A stretch of 64,000 nucleotides of DNA, taken from contig JAEYUC010000036.1 in assembly GCA_023433705.1 (NCBI GenBank), positions 11,980-75,979 on the forward strand. The letters are read 5' to 3'. Position numbers and translations under genes: made by a program. The notes beneath the pieces are model-generated. The model was not told the DNA's origin. It saw only the letters and a program-made list of their open reading frames with translations, and ran no database searches. This DNA comes from Pseudomonadota bacterium. GTDB taxonomy: Bacteria; Pseudomonadota; Gammaproteobacteria; Steroidobacterales; Steroidobacteraceae. Positions 61,531-64,000 of the stretch are shown here, one piece after another. Positions within the stretch are counted from its first letter, which is position 1, and every line of letters begins with the position of its first letter.

Positions 61531-63204
61531 ATGAAGTCATTCCTGCGCCCGCTGGCGCTTGCCGCCATTTTCGCCACGACCGCACACGCCCAGACCACGC
61601 CGTCGGTCGCCATTCCTTCCGAGGTCGAAGCCACCGCAAAGGCCCAGATCACCGCGGCCGCGCTCGAGGCGCCGATCCGGTTCCTCGCCGCCGATGAACT
61701 CGAAGGCCGTGGACCCGCGACGCGCGGCGACAAGCTCGCACGGCTGTACCTCGCAACCCAGTTGCAGCAGCTCGGCTATCTACCCGGCGGCGAGAAAGGC
61801 GGCTGGGAGCAGGAGTTCGACATCGTCGGCATCACCGCGAGTCTGCCGGCGACGTGGTCGTTCACCGGGAAGAAGGGCGGGGTGGATCTCAAGTGGTCGG
61901 ACGACTACATCGCGAGCAGTGGCGTGCAGTCGGAAAAAGGATCGATCAAGGACGCCGAACTCGTGTTCGTCGGTTACGGCATCGAGGCGCCCGAGTACAA
62001 GTGGGACGACTTCAAGGGCGTCGACGTCAAGGGCAAGGTGCTCGTGATGCTGAACAACGATCCCGACTGGGATCCCAGGTTGTTCGGCGGCAAGGCGCGC
62101 CTGTACTACGGCCGCTGGACGTACAAGTACGAAAGCGCCGCGCGCCACGGCGCCGCGGGCGCGATCATCATCCACACGACGCCGTCCGCCGGATATCCGT
62201 GGCAGGTGGTGCAGTCGTCGTGGGGCGGCGAGCAGTTCGAACTACCCGACGAAGGCGAACAGCGGGTCCAGCTCAAGGCCTGGGCAACCGAGGACGCCGC
62301 GCGCCGGCTCGTGAAGGCCGGCGGGTTCGATCTCGATAAACTCGTCGCATCCGCGAAGACGCGCGGTTTCAAGCCCGTGAAGCTGGGCCTCACCACCTCG
62401 ATCGGTTTCGACAACAAGATCTCGAAGGTGCGCACGGCGAACGTCGCGGGTCTGCTGCCCGGAAGCGATCCGAAGCTCAAGGACGAGGTCGTCGTCTACT
62501 CCGCGCACCACGACCATTTTGGAATCGGCGAGCCCGACGAGACCGGCGACCGGATCTACAACGGCGCGCAGGACAACGCGGCGGGCTGCGCTCAGGTCCT
62601 CGCCATCGCGCGCGCGATGGCGGCGCTGCCGGAGCGCCCGCGGCGCTCGGTGCTCATGTTGTTCGTCGCGGGCGAGGAGCAGGGGCTGTTAGGCTCGAAG
62701 TACTACTCCGAGCACCCGACGATCGCCCCCGGCAAGATCGCCGCGAACATCAACTACGACGGCGGAAATTTCCTGGGCCGCACGAAGGACCTCACGCAGA
62801 TCGGCGCGGGCAAGTCCTCGCTCGACGCGCTCGCGAAGGCGCTAGTGGAAAAGCAGGGCCGCGTCCTGGTGCCCGACCAGCAGCCCGACAAAGGTTATTA
62901 CTACCGCTCCGACCAGTTCTCGTTCGCCAAGATCGGCGTGCCCGCGCTGTACTTCGACGAAGGCAGCCAGTTCATCGGCAAGCCAGAAGGCTGGGGCCGC
63001 GAGAAGAAGGACGAATGGACCGAACACGTCTATCACCAGCCCAGCGACGAGATCGACGACACGTGGGTGTTCGACGGCATGATCGAAGACGCCACGATCG
63101 GCTTCAACGCGGGCTGGCTCGTGGCGCAGGCCGACGAGATGCCCACCTGGAACAAGGGCGACGAGTTCGAAGCCGCCCGCAAGAAGGCCATCGCGGCGCG
63201 GTAA
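61531..63204 (+). CDS. Exported M28 family zinc aminopeptidase with PA domain
   Basis: 557 residues with signal peptide MKSFLRPLALAAIFATTAHA cleaved before Gln. A protease-associated domain is inserted around 110-300 (VFVGYGIEAPEYKWDDFKGV). The dizinc site is shown by YSAHHDHFG (near 325), GAQDNAAG, GEEQG, NYDGGN and YHQPSDE (near 500). It should remove N-terminal residues of peptides in the periplasm or outside. It is not linked to the polysaccharide genes by function, and its start codon lies at the edge of a repeat. Confidence 0.88.
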   Translation: MKSFLRPLALAAIFATTAHAQTTPSVAIPSEVEATAKAQITAAALEAPIRFLAADELEGRGPATRGDKLARLYLATQLQQLGYLPGGEKGGWEQEFDIVGITASLPATWSFTGKKGGVDLKWSDDYIASSGVQSEKGSIKDAELVFVGYGIEAPEYKWDDFKGVDVKGKVLVMLNNDPDWDPRLFGGKARLYYGRWTYKYESAARHGAAGAIIIHTTPSAGYPWQVVQSSWGGEQFELPDEGEQRVQLKAWATEDAARRLVKAGGFDLDKLVASAKTRGFKPVKLGLTTSIGFDNKISKVRTANVAGLLPGSDPKLKDEVVVYSAHHDHFGIGEPDETGDRIYNGAQDNAAGCAQVLAIARAMAALPERPRRSVLMLFVAGEEQGLLGSKYYSEHPTIAPGKIAANINYDGGNFLGRTKDLTQIGAGKSSLDALAKALVEKQGRVLVPDQQPDKGYYYRSDQFSFAKIGVPALYFDEGSQFIGKPEGWGREKKDEWTEHVYHQPSDEIDDTWVFDGMIEDATIGFNAGWLVAQADEMPTWNKGDEFEAARKKAIAAR

Positions 63205-63205
63205 T

Positions 63206-63249
63206 GGGGACATTCCTCGTTTCCTGGCAAACGGGGACAGACCTCAATG
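63206..63249. repeat. Tandem GGGGACA repeat after the M28 gene
   Basis: GGGGACATTCCTC (63206-63218) and GGGGACAGACCTC (63233-63245) are direct repeats differing at two positions, separated by 14 nt holding CGTTT...AAACG (63219-63232). The second unit with its left flank is the partner of 61501-61533. The element lies in the 58-bp gap between the convergent M28 and kinase genes. Confidence 0.6.
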
Positions 63250-63262
63250 CGGGGCTCGATTC

Positions 63263-64000
63263 TCAGGCGATGGCGGGTGCCGGCGCTTCCGAGGTCGAAT
63301 AGTCCATGAGCGCTTCGAGCGCCTCGGCGGCGTTCATGTAGCGATCCGCCGGATTCTTCGCCACCAGCCGCTCGAGGAAGCGCTGGTGCTTGGCGAGCTC
63401 CGCCGGCAGCTTCGGGATCGGCGCGGTCTTGTGCATCTCGAACAGGGCGACCAGCGTGCCCGCGGCGTACATTCGCTGACCGGTGAGCAACTCGTACAAC
63501 ATCACGCCCACGCTGTAGAGATCCGAGCGCTCGTCGGCCGTGCCGCCGAGAGCCTGCTCGGGCGACAGGTAGTAAGGCGTGCCGATCACGACACCCGCGA
63601 GCGTCTTCGCCACCGGGTCCGCGTCGCGGCGCGCGCTGCCGAAGTCGACCAGCGCGATCGTGCCGTCGTCGCGGAACATCACGTTCGCGGGCTTGAGATC
63701 GCGGTGAATGATGCCGGCCGCATGCACCGAGGTGAGCGCGGCGAGAATCGACGCGATGATCAGGAACGTTTCCTCGGCCCCGGGCCGTTCGCGCTGGATG
63801 CGCGCGCGCAGGTCGCCCGCGGCGAAGTATTCCATGACGATATAGGCGTGGGTTTCGCTGAAGCCGTGCTCGAACACCTTCGCCACGTACGGGCTGTCGA
63901 TGCTCGACGCCGCGAAATATTCCTGGACGAAACGCGCCAGGAGGTCCGAATCGCCGCTGCCTTCGCCCTTGAGGATCTTGAGCACGACCTGCTGCTTCTC
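63263..64000 (-). CDS. Serine/threonine protein kinase (PknB-like), N-terminus outside window
   Basis: The frame stays open to the right edge, so 245 C-terminal residues are visible and the start is missing; the GTG at 63985 is internal. VVLKIL is the beta-3 strand with the ATP-binding Lys, HRDLKPANVMF the catalytic loop (an RD kinase), VDFGSAR the DFG and GTPYYLSPEQ the activation-segment end. After the kinase lobe the chain ends with a short Pro/Ala tail, so there is no C-terminal membrane helix or PASTA domain. An N-terminal domain may lie beyond the window. Confidence 0.9.
   Translation of the reverse strand, partial: EKQQVVLKILKGEGSGDSDLLARFVQEYFAASSIDSPYVAKVFEHGFSETHAYIVMEYFAAGDLRARIQRERPGAEETFLIIASILAALTSVHAAGIIHRDLKPANVMFRDDGTIALVDFGSARRDADPVAKTLAGVVIGTPYYLSPEQALGGTADERSDLYSVGVMLYELLTGQRMYAAGTLVALFEMHKTAPIPKLPAELAKHQRFLERLVAKNPADRYMNAAEALEALMDYSTSEAPAPAIA

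Overview
The window is chromosomal DNA of high G+C from a Gram-negative bacterium. The order tig-clpP-clpX-lon-tRNA-ppiD, the mltD/yafS-rnhA-dnaQ block, the tRNA trio Pro-Arg-His, miaE, lpxH and fabI all point to a gammaproteobacterium. The polysaccharide gene content and GTG/TTG starts would fit a Steroidobacteraceae/Nevskiales or Xanthomonadales-type organism, but that placement is inference only. I see no phage, transposase, integrase or CRISPR array.

Layout. 1-4605: end of miaE, convergent lpxH plus a periplasmic cyclophilin, then gltX-cysS. 4711-5007: tRNA-Pro, tRNA-Arg, tRNA-His. 5018-9206 (minus): a compact pectin (rhamnogalacturonan) use operon with acetylesterase, rhaM, GH105 hydrolase and a GPH-type symporter, sitting between tRNA-His and tRNA-Lys. 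9473-10759: small kinase-fold protein, Trm112-like protein and a small membrane protein. 10868-19373: tRNA-Leu and the protein quality-control block tig, clpP, clpX, lon (with a clear heat-shock promoter), tRNA-Val, tRNA-Asp and ppiD. 19380-25564: dicarboxylate symporter, fabI, mltD, yafS, rnhA, dnaQ.

25675-61454 is a surface-polysaccharide region of about 36 kb. Plus-strand genes 25675-30284 make UDP-uronic acid and dTDP-4-keto-6-deoxyglucose type precursors. A tightly overlapping run, pgi-wzi-wzi-OPX/SLBB-wzz (30343-38630), supplies assembly and export parts. A minus-strand run of fourteen genes (54517 down to 38590) begins with gmd, a sugar C-methyltransferase, a cupin, a DegT aminotransferase and a DesVI/TylM1-like methyltransferase. 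It continues with wzx, a wzy candidate, glycosyltransferases, further methyltransferases and an asparagine-synthetase-like amidotransferase, and ends in an unusual alkaline-phosphatase-fold protein. Plus-strand genes 54833-61454 add a transglutaminase-like lipoprotein, a WecA-type initiating transferase, ugd, manC and manB. Read together this is a Wzx/Wzy-type capsule or O-polysaccharide locus. It probably makes a glycan with amidated uronic acid and a C-methylated, possibly N-methylated, 4-amino-4,6-dideoxyhexose made from GDP-mannose.

61455-64000: an M28 metallopeptidase bracketed by two related GGGGACAG-type repeats, then a Ser/Thr kinase cut by the window end.
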